In this document: one piece after another, positions 34,667-43,163 of the stretch
Layout of the letters: each line of letters starts with the position of its first letter
Numbering within the stretch: position 1 is the stretch's first letter
Source of the DNA: Nocardia sp. NRRL S-836
Lineage (GTDB): Bacteria; Actinomycetota; Actinomycetes; Mycobacteriales; Pseudonocardiaceae
Length of the DNA: 64,000 nt
Assembly (NCBI RefSeq): GCF_001279525.1
Contig: NZ_LGDY01000001.1
Location: 62,001-126,000 of the forward strand
Reading direction: 5' to 3'
Program-made: the position numbers and the translations under genes
The notes under the pieces: model-generated
Database searches by the model: none
Seen by the model: only the letters and a program-made list of their open reading frames with translations
What the model was told of the DNA's origin: nothing

Positions 34667-35353
34667 TCACTCCTCGACCGCGCCGCCGATCTTGCGCAGG
34701 TGCTCGCGGAAGGTGAGCCCGCTCGCCAGGTACTCGCCGAACCGCAGCTGGCTGCGCAGGGACTCACCCTGCCGCACGCGCTCGGCCTGCGCTCGTTCGA
34801 CGTCGCGGATGCCCCTGGCTTTCGCGAGCAGGCTCGCGGCCTGGTCCGCCGGCACGAACAGCACGCCGTCGTCGTCGCCGAACACCACGTCGTCGGTGGT
34901 GAGCGTCCACTGGTCGACCTCGGCGGTCGACAACGCCTCCGGTGCCCGGTCGCGCAGGCTCAGCGGGCCGGTCGGGTTCGCGCCGAGGCTGAACACCGGC
35001 AGGCCGATCGCGCGGATGTCGGCGGTGTCGCGGTGCAGGCCCCAGATGACGACGCCGCCGAGCTGGGCGGCCTTGGCCTCCAGCACGATCAGGTCGCCCA
35101 CGCAGGCCTCGTCGGTGCGGCCGCCGTTGTCGACGACCAGCACGTCACCGGGCTCGCTGCGGTCGATGGCCTCGAGGAAGATGTCGACGCTGCCGGCGTG
35201 GCGCGCGGGTAGCACGCGGCCGGAGACCCTCGTGCCGGGGATGACCGGGGTGAGGGTGGCGGTGCGGACCGGGATGCCGGTGCGGATGCAGGCGTCGGCC
35301 ACGTGCGCGGTGGTGAGGTCCAGCGCCGCGAGATCCAGTTCGGGGAGATCCAT
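34667..35353 (-). CDS. RraA-like / HMG-aldolase family protein
   Basis: 228-residue protein of the RraA/4-hydroxy-4-methyl-2-oxoglutarate aldolase superfamily. It shows HVADACIRTGIPV, EPGDVLVVDNGGRTDEACVGDLI, the conserved GLHRDTADIRAIGLPVFS segment with the substrate/metal Arg-Asp pair, and DDVVFGDDDGVLFVP. Members are class II aldolases or oxaloacetate decarboxylases, or RNase E regulators in enterobacteria; aldolase activity is more probable here. ATG start with GGGGAG upstream. A hairpin separates it from the MFS gene. Confidence 0.9.
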   Translation of the reverse strand: MDLPELDLAALDLTTAHVADACIRTGIPVRTATLTPVIPGTRVSGRVLPARHAGSVDIFLEAIDRSEPGDVLVVDNGGRTDEACVGDLIVLEAKAAQLGGVVIWGLHRDTADIRAIGLPVFSLGANPTGPLSLRDRAPEALSTAEVDQWTLTTDDVVFGDDDGVLFVPADQAASLLAKARGIRDVERAQAERVRQGESLRSQLRFGEYLASGLTFREHLRKIGGAVEE

Positions 35354-35378
35354 GGCGACAGTGAATCACCCGCCGGTT

Positions 35379-35417
35379 CGCGCCACACCGGCTTCGGGCA
35401 GGGGCCGGCGTGGCGCG
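35379..35417 (-). terminator. Hairpin terminator after the MFS gene
   Basis: A 14-bp stem CGCGCCACACCGGC / GCCGGCGTGGCGCG (one mismatch) with an 11-nt loop lies in the 86-bp gap between the MFS stop and the RraA-like start. Confidence 0.6.
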
Positions 35418-35439
35418 TCGCGGTCGGTACGTGGACCGG

Positions 35440-36630
35440 TCAGTGGACGGGGTCGGCGGTGCGTTCGGTGTCGGCGGGCACGGGCTTGAGCACCCCGGCC
35501 GCGAACGCCGTGACCACGCAGAACACCACCGGCAGCACGAACGCGACGTTGAGCGGCACCAGGTGCGTCAGCCAGCCGATCACCGCCGGTCCGGCGAGCA
35601 CGCCGATGTAGCCCAGGCCCGCCACGCGCGACATGTTCACCGCCGCGGAGCTCGGGTCGGTGTGCCCGGCCGCGCTGAACAGCTGCGGCACCGTGCCGGA
35701 CAGCCCGGCGCCGGCCACCGCCCAGCCCACGATCGCCAGACCGGTCCACGGCGAGAACGCCGCCAGCAGCAACCCGGCCGCCGCGATCACCGCGCCCCAG
35801 CGCAGCACCGCCATCGGCCCGATCTTCGCGGCGACCCGGTCGGCGAGCAGCCGCCCGGCGGTCATCGTCGTCGCGAACGCGCCGTACGCGAGCGCCGCGA
35901 TCTGCGGTTCGGCGTCGAGGACGTCCTGCAGGTGCAGCACGCTCCAGTCGTTCGCGACGCCCTCGCTGAGCATCACCATGAACGCCAGCCCCGCCATCAC
36001 CCAGATCCGGACGGGCACCTTCCGCCTGGCCTTGGGCTGGTCGTCGCCCTCGTGCGGGATGGTCGTGGCGCCGTGCGACAACGCCGGTGCCGTGACCAGG
36101 CTGATCACCACGCCGACGACGGCGGCCACGCCGAGCGTCGTGGCCGGCGACAGCTCCCAGCTCAACGTGCGCGCGCCCACCAGCGAGGCCGCGACCCCGC
36201 CCAGCGACCAGGTGGCGTGGAAGGCCGACATCACCGGGCGGGCGTACTCGCGTTCGACGACGACCGCGTGGCCGTTCATCGCCATGTCGAGCACGCCGTT
36301 GCCGAAGCCGAACGCGAGCAGTGCCGCCGCGAGCGCCCATTCACCGGTCGCGAGTCCCGGCAGCACGACGGCCGCGCTGCACACCACACCCGCGAGCGGC
36401 GTGATGACGCGCGCGCCGAACCGGTCGGTGAGCCAGCCGCCGATCCGCATGCCGATGAACGCCCCCAGTCCCAGGACCAGGAGCAACCGGCCGAGTTCCG
36501 CGTGGTCGATGCCGACGCGCCGCTCGACGGTGGGGATGTGCACGATCCACATGCCGAGCAGGAAGCCGTTGAGGGCGAAGTACGTGAAGGTGGCCACCCG
36601 TGCGGCCCTGAGAGCGTTCACATGCTGCAC
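35440..36630 (-). CDS. MFS transporter (YbjJ/FsrB-like, 12 TM)
   Basis: About 396-residue major facilitator. It has GFLLGMWIVHIPTVERRVGIDHAELG, the motif-A-like GAFIGMRIGGWLTDRFGARV, FGFGNGVLDMAMNGHAV and ten or more further hydrophobic segments. GNGVLDMAMN is typical of the sugar/drug MFS subgroup containing YbjJ. Two GTG codons (36630, 36621) are plausible starts. Divergent from a DeoR regulator which probably controls it; the operator candidate lies between. Confidence 0.9.
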   Translation of the reverse strand: MQHVNALRAARVATFTYFALNGFLLGMWIVHIPTVERRVGIDHAELGRLLLVLGLGAFIGMRIGGWLTDRFGARVITPLAGVVCSAAVVLPGLATGEWALAAALLAFGFGNGVLDMAMNGHAVVVEREYARPVMSAFHATWSLGGVAASLVGARTLSWELSPATTLGVAAVVGVVISLVTAPALSHGATTIPHEGDDQPKARRKVPVRIWVMAGLAFMVMLSEGVANDWSVLHLQDVLDAEPQIAALAYGAFATTMTAGRLLADRVAAKIGPMAVLRWGAVIAAAGLLLAAFSPWTGLAIVGWAVAGAGLSGTVPQLFSAAGHTDPSSAAVNMSRVAGLGYIGVLAGPAVIGWLTHLVPLNVAFVLPVVFCVVTAFAAGVLKPVPADTERTADPVH

Positions 36631-36648
36631 GCTAACGAACAAAGCTCG

Positions 36649-36673
36649 TGTTTGAAAGTTTGAACTTCGAACA
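36649..36673. promoter_or_regulatory. Candidate DeoR operator between divergent MFS and DeoR genes
   Basis: Near-palindrome TGTTTGAA-N9-TTCGAACA (one mismatch in eight) lies in the 65-bp gap, with an extra half-site TGTTCAA at 36681-36687 just before the DeoR start. Direct repeats of TTTGAA in the same segment add to the impression of a regulator site. Confidence 0.55.
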
Positions 36674-36695
36674 CGGCTGGTGTTCAATCGCGTTC

Positions 36696-37433
36696 GTGTC
36701 CCGACTGAGGCAGATCACCGAGGCCGTGCGCGACGCCGGCTCCCTCGGTGTGGCGGAGCTCGCGTCGCTGACCGGCGCGTCCGAGATGACGATCCGCCGC
36801 GACCTGGAGGTGCTCGCCGCGCAGGGAGTGCTGGAGCGTTATCGCGGCGGTGCGCGCAGTCTGCTGCTGCGTGGTTCCGAGCCACCGTACGCGTTGCGTT
36901 CGGAGGAGGCGGTGGAGGCCAAGCGCCGCATCGCGCACGTGGTCGCGGGTCTGCTCGCGGACGGCGAGTCGGTGGTGCTCGACAGCGGCACGACGTGTGT
37001 GGAGGTCGCCCGCGTGCTTCATGCGCGGCGTCTGACCGTGCTGCCGTTGTCGCTGCACGCGATCAACGCGCTGGTGGGCGCGCCGTCGGTGACGTTGCTG
37101 GTGCCGGGCGGCACGCCACGGGCGGGTGAGCTGGCGCTGACCGGCCCGCTGGCCCTGCAGTCGGTGCAGTCGCTGCGGTTCGACACGGCGGTGATCGGCT
37201 GCTGCGGGCTGTCCGCCGAGCAGGGCCTGACCGCGTTCGACCTCGACGACGCCGCGGTGAAACGGGCGGCCATCGCGTCGGCCCGGCGGGTGATCGCGGT
37301 GGCGGACGCGTCGAAGCTGACGCGCACGGCGCTGGCGTTCGTGGCACCGGTGTCCGCCCTGGACGCCGTGGTGACCGACGCGGACGGCGATGACGGGTTG
37401 GCGGCGGCGGGCGTGACGGTGGTGACGGCGTGA
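36696..37433 (+). CDS. DeoR-family transcriptional regulator
   Basis: 245-residue regulator. The N-terminal winged helix spans residues 1-55 (RLRQITEAVRDAGSLGVAELASLTGASEMTIRRDLEVL). A sugar-phosphate sensing DeoRC domain follows (AKRRIAHVVAGLL, VVLDSGTTCVEVARVL, DTAVIGCCGLSAEQGLTAFD). The effector is probably a phosphorylated sugar. GTG 36696 is the first start after the operator region. Co-translated with the HAD hydrolase (GTGA) and divergent from the MFS transporter, which suggests a sugar uptake/dephosphorylation unit. Confidence 0.94.
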   Translation: MSRLRQITEAVRDAGSLGVAELASLTGASEMTIRRDLEVLAAQGVLERYRGGARSLLLRGSEPPYALRSEEAVEAKRRIAHVVAGLLADGESVVLDSGTTCVEVARVLHARRLTVLPLSLHAINALVGAPSVTLLVPGGTPRAGELALTGPLALQSVQSLRFDTAVIGCCGLSAEQGLTAFDLDDAAVKRAAIASARRVIAVADASKLTRTALAFVAPVSALDAVVTDADGDDGLAAAGVTVVTA

Positions 37434-37960
37434 TCGTGCTGTTCGACATGTTCGGGGTGATCGCCCGCGACCAGTCGCGCGCGGTGATGGACGCGATGAG
37501 CACCGACCCGGCGTTCTGGGAGGCCTACTGGGCGCACCGGCCCGCCTACGACCGCGGCGACGTGACCGCGGCCGAGTACTGGCGGCGCGTCGGCCACCCG
37601 CCGCTGGTCGAGCAGGACGTCGCGAGCTGGGCCGAGGTCGACGACGAGATGGTCGCGCTGCTGGGCTCCCTGCACGCCGCCGGCCGCCGCATCGCGCTGC
37701 TGTCCAACATCCCCGAGGACCACGCCCGCAACTTCGAGCACACCTACCCGTGGCTCGACCTGTTCGAGCTGCGCGCGTTCTCGTGCCGCATCGGGCACGC
37801 CAAGCCCTCGCCGGAGGCGTTCGAGTGGTGCCGTGACCGGCTCGGCGGCGGGGAGATCCTGTTCGTGGACGACCGGCTGGAGAACGTGCGGGCCGCGGAG
37901 CGCGCCGGGATGCGCGGGCACCACTTCACCGGCATCGACGGGCTGCGGGCCGTTCTGTAG
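37430..37960 (+). CDS. HAD-superfamily hydrolase (YihX-like)
   Basis: 176-residue HAD phosphatase-type protein. Motif I is LFDMFGVI, motif II LLSNIPEDH, motif III GHAKPSPEAF (Lys), and motif IV LFVDDRLENVRAAERAGM. The second Asp of the classical DxD is replaced by Phe; some HAD-IA subgroups tolerate other residues here, so activity is uncertain but possible. It should act on a sugar phosphate or nucleotide. GTG start overlaps the DeoR stop. Confidence 0.9.
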   Translation: MIVLFDMFGVIARDQSRAVMDAMSTDPAFWEAYWAHRPAYDRGDVTAAEYWRRVGHPPLVEQDVASWAEVDDEMVALLGSLHAAGRRIALLSNIPEDHARNFEHTYPWLDLFELRAFSCRIGHAKPSPEAFEWCRDRLGGGEILFVDDRLENVRAAERAGMRGHHFTGIDGLRAVL

Positions 37961-37994
37961 CCCGTCGGCCTTCCCGGAGAAGTGTCCTCGGGTG

Positions 37995-39041
37995 TCAGCC
38001 GATGCCGACGTCGGCCCACGCCGACCGCACGACGTTCGTGACCTCGCCGCCGAACAGCGCCTGCGCGCTCGCGACGGTGGCCGCGGCCGCGTCGGTGAAC
38101 TGCGAGCTCACGCCGAGCCGGGTGGTGAGCGCGTCGAACCAGATCCGGCCCGCGCGCTCCCAGGCGTGGCCGCCGAGCCGGGTGGCGGCCAGGTGGAACG
38201 CCTTGTTCGGGATGCCGGAGTTGATGTGCACGCCGCCGCTGTCGTTGCGCGGGTTGCCGTCGTCGGGCAGGTCGGCGTAGTCGCGCAGGTGGCCGGGCTG
38301 GCGGTCGAGCTGGTGGGCGGTGCCGGGTGCCTTGAGCGAGCGCAGCGCCACGCCCTGCAGCTGCGTGCCGAGGATGCCCGCGCCGATCAGCCAGTCGGCC
38401 TGGTCGGCGGTGTGGCCCAGGGCGTGCTGCTTGACCAGGCTGCCGAACACGTCGGCCATCGACTCGTTGAGCGCGCCGGACTGCGTCCGGTACCGCAGGC
38501 CGGCGGTGTACTGCACGACGCCGTGGGTGATCTCGTGGCCGACGACGGACAGGTCGCGGGCCAGTGCGCCCGGCTGGAAGACCTTGCCGCTGCCGTCGCC
38601 GTAGACCATCTGGGTGCCGTCCCAGAACGCGTTGTCGAAGGCCCGGCCGAAGTGCACCGAGCTGACGAGCCGCAGCCCGTTGCCGTCGACGCTGTGCCGG
38701 CCCAGGACGTCGCGGAAGAAGTCGTAGGTGCGGTCGGCGTTGTCGAACGCGTCGTTGACCGCGGGGTCGGCCACCGGGCCGTCGCCCTCCTTGCGCCGCA
38801 GCACGCCGGGCAGGCCGCGTTCGTCGCCCTGTTGCACGTCGTGCACGGCCTTGAACTCGCTCGCCGGTCCCCGCAGCTGGTCGGCGTCGAGGCCGAGGAA
38901 CTGCACGGCCTCGGTCAGGGTCGTGCGCTGGGCCCGCAGCGCCGCCGAGGCCAGCAGGGTCGGGACGACGTCGCGCAGCTCGACGTTGCCCGCCTCCGCG
39001 AGCTCGATCAGCAGGTGGGTGGGCAGGATGAAACAGGTCAT
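37995..39041 (-). CDS. Protealysin-like M4 metallopeptidase
   Basis: 348-residue zinc peptidase of the thermolysin family. The zinc motif is HEITH (H169, E170, H173), with third ligand E193 in NESMADVFG. A GGVHINSGIPNKAFHLAA segment carries the catalytic His. The N-terminus CFILPTHLLIELAEAGN matches the short protealysin-type propeptide whose Cys can act as a switch. There is no signal peptide, so like protealysin it may act inside the cell or leave by another route. ATG 39041 has a strong GGAGGA site and overlaps the CHAT stop as ATGA. Confidence 0.93.
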   Translation of the reverse strand: MTCFILPTHLLIELAEAGNVELRDVVPTLLASAALRAQRTTLTEAVQFLGLDADQLRGPASEFKAVHDVQQGDERGLPGVLRRKEGDGPVADPAVNDAFDNADRTYDFFRDVLGRHSVDGNGLRLVSSVHFGRAFDNAFWDGTQMVYGDGSGKVFQPGALARDLSVVGHEITHGVVQYTAGLRYRTQSGALNESMADVFGSLVKQHALGHTADQADWLIGAGILGTQLQGVALRSLKAPGTAHQLDRQPGHLRDYADLPDDGNPRNDSGGVHINSGIPNKAFHLAATRLGGHAWERAGRIWFDALTTRLGVSSQFTDAAAATVASAQALFGGEVTNVVRSAWADVGIG

Positions 39042-42000
39042 GGTTCCTCCTCCGCTCGCACCAGGGGAGAAGACGCCCCGTAGCACTGGAACACCGCTTC
39101 GGTCCAGGTGCGCTGGGCTTTCGCCAGCGCTTGCGCCGGCTCGCGGCCGCCAGCGAGCTCGCGGTGGTAACGCAGCATCAACGCCTTGCTGGTGTCGTCG
39201 GGCACCGACACCGCCGATGCGATGAGCGTTCGCGTGCCGAGGGCCAGCAGCGCGGCGGCCAGGCCGAGCAGCTCGTCACCGGGCCGGATGCCCGAGCTGC
39301 CCGACTCGCACGCCGACAGGATCACCTGCCGGGGTGGCCGGTGCAGGCCTTCGAGGTCGTAGACGGTGAGCGGCCCGTCGGCCAGCGTGAGGGTCGAGAA
39401 CAGCGGGTTGTCCGCGCGGAACCGCCCGTGCGCCGCGATGTGCGCGAGCTCGGCGCCGTCGAGGGCGGTCAGCAGGTTCGCCGTGGTGGCCCGGCGGCCG
39501 GTGAACCGCTCCGCGCGCGGGTAGCGGCGGCTCAACGCCTCGACCTCGCCCACCGCGTGGCCGAGCCCCGGCCCGGCGGCCAGCACCGTGCGTCCAGGGG
39601 CGTGACGGGTGTTCGCGGCCCGCAGCCACAACGCCGCGGACGGCGCGACGGTCACCGCACGGCCGCGGCAGCTCGGCAGCGCGGGCCAGGGGAGTGCGTG
39701 CAGTGCACCGGTCGGTACCACCACCAGCGGCGCGCTGCCCGAGGGCACCAGCCGGTCGAGCCGTTCGGCGGCCTGGCCGAGACGTTCCTCGATGGCCTTG
39801 CGGGTGCGTTCGGAACCGATGCGGTGCGCGAGGTGGTTGATGCCGAACCGCAGCGCCTCGACCTCGCGGCCCACGTCCTGCGCACGCCCGACGTCCCGCA
39901 GCCGGAACCGGCCGCGTTCGAGCACGAGCGCGTGCAACCACCCGTCCGACTCGACGTACTCGACCAGCACCTGGTCGTGCAGTGCCGCGCTGAGCTCCTT
40001 TCGCGACGGCAGCGCATCGGCCGCCCTGATACCGGTGGCGTGCCGGGCCCGCGCCCTGATCGCCTGCTCCAGCTCGGCCTGCCTGCGCAGGTCACCGGCG
40101 GCCATCACCTGCCGCAGCTCGGCGAGGTCGTCGGCGAGCCGGTCGTCGCCGGGCGGCCGCACCGGCCGCATCCGCAACGCCCCCGCCCGCCACCGCTCCG
40201 CCCACCCGAACACGGCAGCCGCCTTGCCCCCGTCCAGCGCGAGCTTCATCCCGGTAGCGACCAGCTCACCCGCGAGCCCCGACGCGTGCGCGCGCAACTC
40301 CGTCGCGCCCAGCCCGTTGCGAAACGCCGCCAGCACGTCAACCCCCGACCGCAGCGCCGCCTCAGCACCCCTGGTGTCCCCGTCGGCGAGGCGCAACAGC
40401 GCCGTCGCGTGCCAGGCCCGCGCCCGCAGCTCGGCCGGACCCGTGCGCGCGGCACCGGCAACCGCGGTCAGCTCCGCCCGCGCCAGAGCGAGGAACCGCT
40501 CGCGCGACGATCTTGTCGGTGGTGGTGAGTACGTTGAAACGCAGGGGTTCCCAGTTCGGGGGTACCCCTGCGCGAGCGTGCCGTGAGCTGCGGAACCGTG
40601 GTCAGCTGCCGAGGCGTGGGCCGCCGCGGGGTCGTGTGCCGTTGTGCGGTGATGGGCTGCTGCCGGGTTGTGTGCCGTTGCGGGGTTGCGTGCTACTGCA
40701 GGGTCATCGGCTACTGCGGGGTTGTGCGCGGTTGTGCGGTCGCGGGGCGACGCGAGGTCGAGGTCCGGGCGGTCGTGTGGCGTTGCGAGATCGTGGGCTG
40801 CGGGGTCACAGTCCGCCGCGACGCCGTGATCCGGGAGGGGGCGCGCTGCGGGGTCGTGCGCGGCGAGGTCGAGGGCCAGCCGTGCCACGATCAGGCGTGC
40901 GTCGAGGGCGGCGACCACCCAGCCCTCGCGGACCAGGGCTTCGACGACACGGCGGGCGGAACGCAGCGCCGCGACCTGCCCGGACCGGCTGGCCCGTCGC
41001 GCGGCCTGTGGCTTTCCGCCTGCGGCCCGTCCGTTGCCCGGTACGGCTTGTGCGGCAAGCTCGCCCGACGTGGCTTGTGCGGCAGCCTCAGCGGGCACCG
41101 ACCCCGCGACCGCCCCAGCACCGCCTGTCTCGCGAGCGCCGCCCGCCCCGGCGCCGACCGTCTCCTGAGCACCGCCCTCCCCACCGCCACCCGCCCCGAC
41201 ACCGCCCGCCGCACCACGGCCGCTCTCGGCAGAGGCGCGCCCGGCCACCCGCAGCTCCCACCGCGCCCGCAACGCCAGGTACCCCGCGAACGCCGCCCAC
41301 CCCGGCCGGTCCTGCCGCCGTGCCGACCGACCGGCCCGCACGGCCTCGGCCAGCGCCGCGGCCGGGTCGCCCGCCACCAGCGCGACCCGTGCGAGCAGCA
41401 GCCGGGCCTGCACCAGGTCCACGGAGTTGCGTTGCCGGGCGAACGCCGCCACCGCGGCTGCCGCGGCCGTGCGTGCCTCCGCCACGAGCCGCACCGACAG
41501 CAACGCCTCGGCCCGTTCGATCGGCAGCAGGCCGGGGTCCCGTCCCGCCGCCGCGTACCGTGCGGCGGCCTCGTCGAACGCGGCCAGTGCCGCGGGGAGG
41601 TCGCCGCGGGCTTCGAAGGCCACGCCGCGGTTGTGGAAGACCATGGCGGTCCGGCCGGTGTGCCCGGCGGCGAGGTAGAGCTGTTCGGCGCGGTCCAGGT
41701 CGTCCGCCGCGCCGCGCCAGTCGCGCCGTTGCGCGCGCAGCAGGCCGCGGTTGTTGCGGATCGTCGCCTCCAGCAGCGGGTCGCCGGGGTTGCACGCCAG
41801 TGCGTCCGCGAACCCGGCCGCGGCCTCGTCGAACCGGCCGATCTCGGTCAGCACCAGGGCCCGCTGCATCCGCAGCCGGGCCGCCGTCACGCCGTCGACC
41901 TGGGCGGGCACGGCCTCCAGCGCACGCAACGCCTCCGCCGTCCGGCCCCTCAGCGTCAGCACGTACCCGAACGAGCCCCGCGCCTGCGCCGCCCGCACCA

Positions 42001-42226
42001 CCAGGCCGGCCGACGACGCGACCGAGACCGCCGCGCGCAGGTGCCGTTCGGCCTCGTCGAGCCGGCCGACCGCCGACGCCGCCATGCCCAGCGCGTGCAG
42101 GGCCACCGACTCGGTCTCCGGGTCACGCGCGGAAGCGCCGTCGAGCACGGCCTCGGCCAGTCGACGGGCGCGGGCCGGTGAGGTGTAGGCGAGGTCCTTC
42201 GCCTGCTCCGCACGGGCGAGCGTCAT
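39038..42226 (-). CDS. TPR-CHAT protein (caspase-fold peptidase)
   Basis: 1062-residue cytoplasmic protein. N-terminal TPR repeats fill about 1-330 (ALHALGMAASAVGRLDEAERHLRAAV and following). A Gly/Ala-rich linker and a hexapeptide-repeat linker (about 492-534) follow. The C-terminal CHAT domain begins after about 780 and has the caspase-type dyad H933 (LAHIAAHG) and C973 (VILSACESG). CHAT proteins are proteases in conflict and cell-death systems. The His/Cys pair is intact, so peptidase activity is likely. It is coupled to the M4 peptidase downstream and divergent from a signal-less S8 peptidase. Partner and trigger are unknown. Confidence 0.93.
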   Translation of the reverse strand: MTLARAEQAKDLAYTSPARARRLAEAVLDGASARDPETESVALHALGMAASAVGRLDEAERHLRAAVSVASSAGLVVRAAQARGSFGYVLTLRGRTAEALRALEAVPAQVDGVTAARLRMQRALVLTEIGRFDEAAAGFADALACNPGDPLLEATIRNNRGLLRAQRRDWRGAADDLDRAEQLYLAAGHTGRTAMVFHNRGVAFEARGDLPAALAAFDEAAARYAAAGRDPGLLPIERAEALLSVRLVAEARTAAAAAVAAFARQRNSVDLVQARLLLARVALVAGDPAAALAEAVRAGRSARRQDRPGWAAFAGYLALRARWELRVAGRASAESGRGAAGGVGAGGGGEGGAQETVGAGAGGARETGGAGAVAGSVPAEAAAQATSGELAAQAVPGNGRAAGGKPQAARRASRSGQVAALRSARRVVEALVREGWVVAALDARLIVARLALDLAAHDPAARPLPDHGVAADCDPAAHDLATPHDRPDLDLASPRDRTTAHNPAVADDPAVARNPATAHNPAAAHHRTTAHDPAAAHASAADHGSAAHGTLAQGYPRTGNPCVSTYSPPPTRSSRERFLALARAELTAVAGAARTGPAELRARAWHATALLRLADGDTRGAEAALRSGVDVLAAFRNGLGATELRAHASGLAGELVATGMKLALDGGKAAAVFGWAERWRAGALRMRPVRPPGDDRLADDLAELRQVMAAGDLRRQAELEQAIRARARHATGIRAADALPSRKELSAALHDQVLVEYVESDGWLHALVLERGRFRLRDVGRAQDVGREVEALRFGINHLAHRIGSERTRKAIEERLGQAAERLDRLVPSGSAPLVVVPTGALHALPWPALPSCRGRAVTVAPSAALWLRAANTRHAPGRTVLAAGPGLGHAVGEVEALSRRYPRAERFTGRRATTANLLTALDGAELAHIAAHGRFRADNPLFSTLTLADGPLTVYDLEGLHRPPRQVILSACESGSSGIRPGDELLGLAAALLALGTRTLIASAVSVPDDTSKALMLRYHRELAGGREPAQALAKAQRTWTEAVFQCYGASSPLVRAEEEP
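40626..40751. repeat. Seven 18-bp tandem repeats inside the CHAT gene
   Basis: Units tile exactly, for example GCCGGGTTGTGTGCCGTT at 40662, GCGGGGTTGCGTGCTACT at 40680 and GCAGGGTCATCGGCTACT at 40698. On the coding strand they encode degenerate hexapeptides of the type (T/V)A(H/R/D)(N/D)PA, a flexible linker between TPR and CHAT parts. The repeat number may vary between strains. Confidence 0.8.
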
Positions 42227-42305
42227 AGGCGGTGTGTATCAGCTCCGCGTTGCCGCGGCATCAGGGTTTGGAGATGCTCATCCGGACGCAGGAAGGGGAG
42301 CCACG

Positions 42306-43163
42306 ATGAGTGGCGAAGGAGGGGAGGGCACGGTGGGTGGCAGAGATCCGCACGCGTACGGCTTGCCCAAGCCCGTGACCGAGCTGGAGGAGGGCAGCGT
42401 CGAGCTGCCGGAGCTGCCGACGGCCGACCCGCGGCTGAGGGTCGGCGTGATCGACACCGGCGTCTACCACACCCGCGCCGAGCGGCCGCATCCCTGGCTG
42501 CACGGCCACGTCAGCTACCTCGCCCAGGACGTCGAACACGACGACGACAACGACCCGGCGGTCGGGCACGGGTCGTTCGTGGCCGGGGTGGTCCTGCGGC
42601 ACGCGCCGACGGCCACGGTGATGATGCGCCGGGCGGTCGTCACCGGTTCGGACGACGACGCGGAGGTGGCCGAGGCGATCCGGGCGCTGGGGTGGGCCGG
42701 GGTGAAGGTGATCAACCTGTCGTTCGGTGGCGGGCTCTTCGAACACCGCACGCCGCCGTCGATCGAGGCCGCGCTCCAGGCGCTGGACGACGACGTGGTG
42801 GTCGTCGCGGCCGCCGCCAACAACGCCTCACCGCTGCACACCTACCCCGCCGCACGCGGCGGTGTGCTGTCGGTGGGTGCCACCGACGCCGAGGGCAACA
42901 TCGCGGAGTTCAGCGCGCACGGCAGCTGGATCAGCGTGTACGCGGTCGGCCAGGACGTGCTCGGTCCCTACCGCGACAAGGTCGCCACCTGGTCGGGCGC
43001 GTCGTTCGCGGCCGCCGCCGTCACGGGACGCATCGCCCGGCTGATGGCCGATCACGACCTGGCGGCGGTTCCCGCCCGCGACCGGCTGCTCAGGTCGTGC
43101 GTGAAGAGGACCGTGTGGGGCATCAACGGCAGCCGTGAGGTCGACGTCCTGCCCGGAGACTAG
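42306..43163 (+). CDS. Intracellular subtilisin-family (S8) peptidase
   Basis: 285-residue S8 peptidase without signal peptide or propeptide. The full triad is present: D50 (VGVIDTGV), H88 (VGHGSFVAGV), oxyanion Asn about 172 (AAANNAS) and S233 (WSGASFAAAAV). GASFAA replaces the common GTSMAT, a variant seen in other actinobacterial intracellular S8 proteins. ATG 42306 follows GGGGAG. It is divergent from the CHAT gene (79-bp gap) and ends in a 4-bp overlap with the Ig-like gene on the other strand. Confidence 0.92.
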   Translation: MSGEGGEGTVGGRDPHAYGLPKPVTELEEGSVELPELPTADPRLRVGVIDTGVYHTRAERPHPWLHGHVSYLAQDVEHDDDNDPAVGHGSFVAGVVLRHAPTATVMMRRAVVTGSDDDAEVAEAIRALGWAGVKVINLSFGGGLFEHRTPPSIEAALQALDDDVVVVAAAANNASPLHTYPAARGGVLSVGATDAEGNIAEFSAHGSWISVYAVGQDVLGPYRDKVATWSGASFAAAAVTGRIARLMADHDLAAVPARDRLLRSCVKRTVWGINGSREVDVLPGD

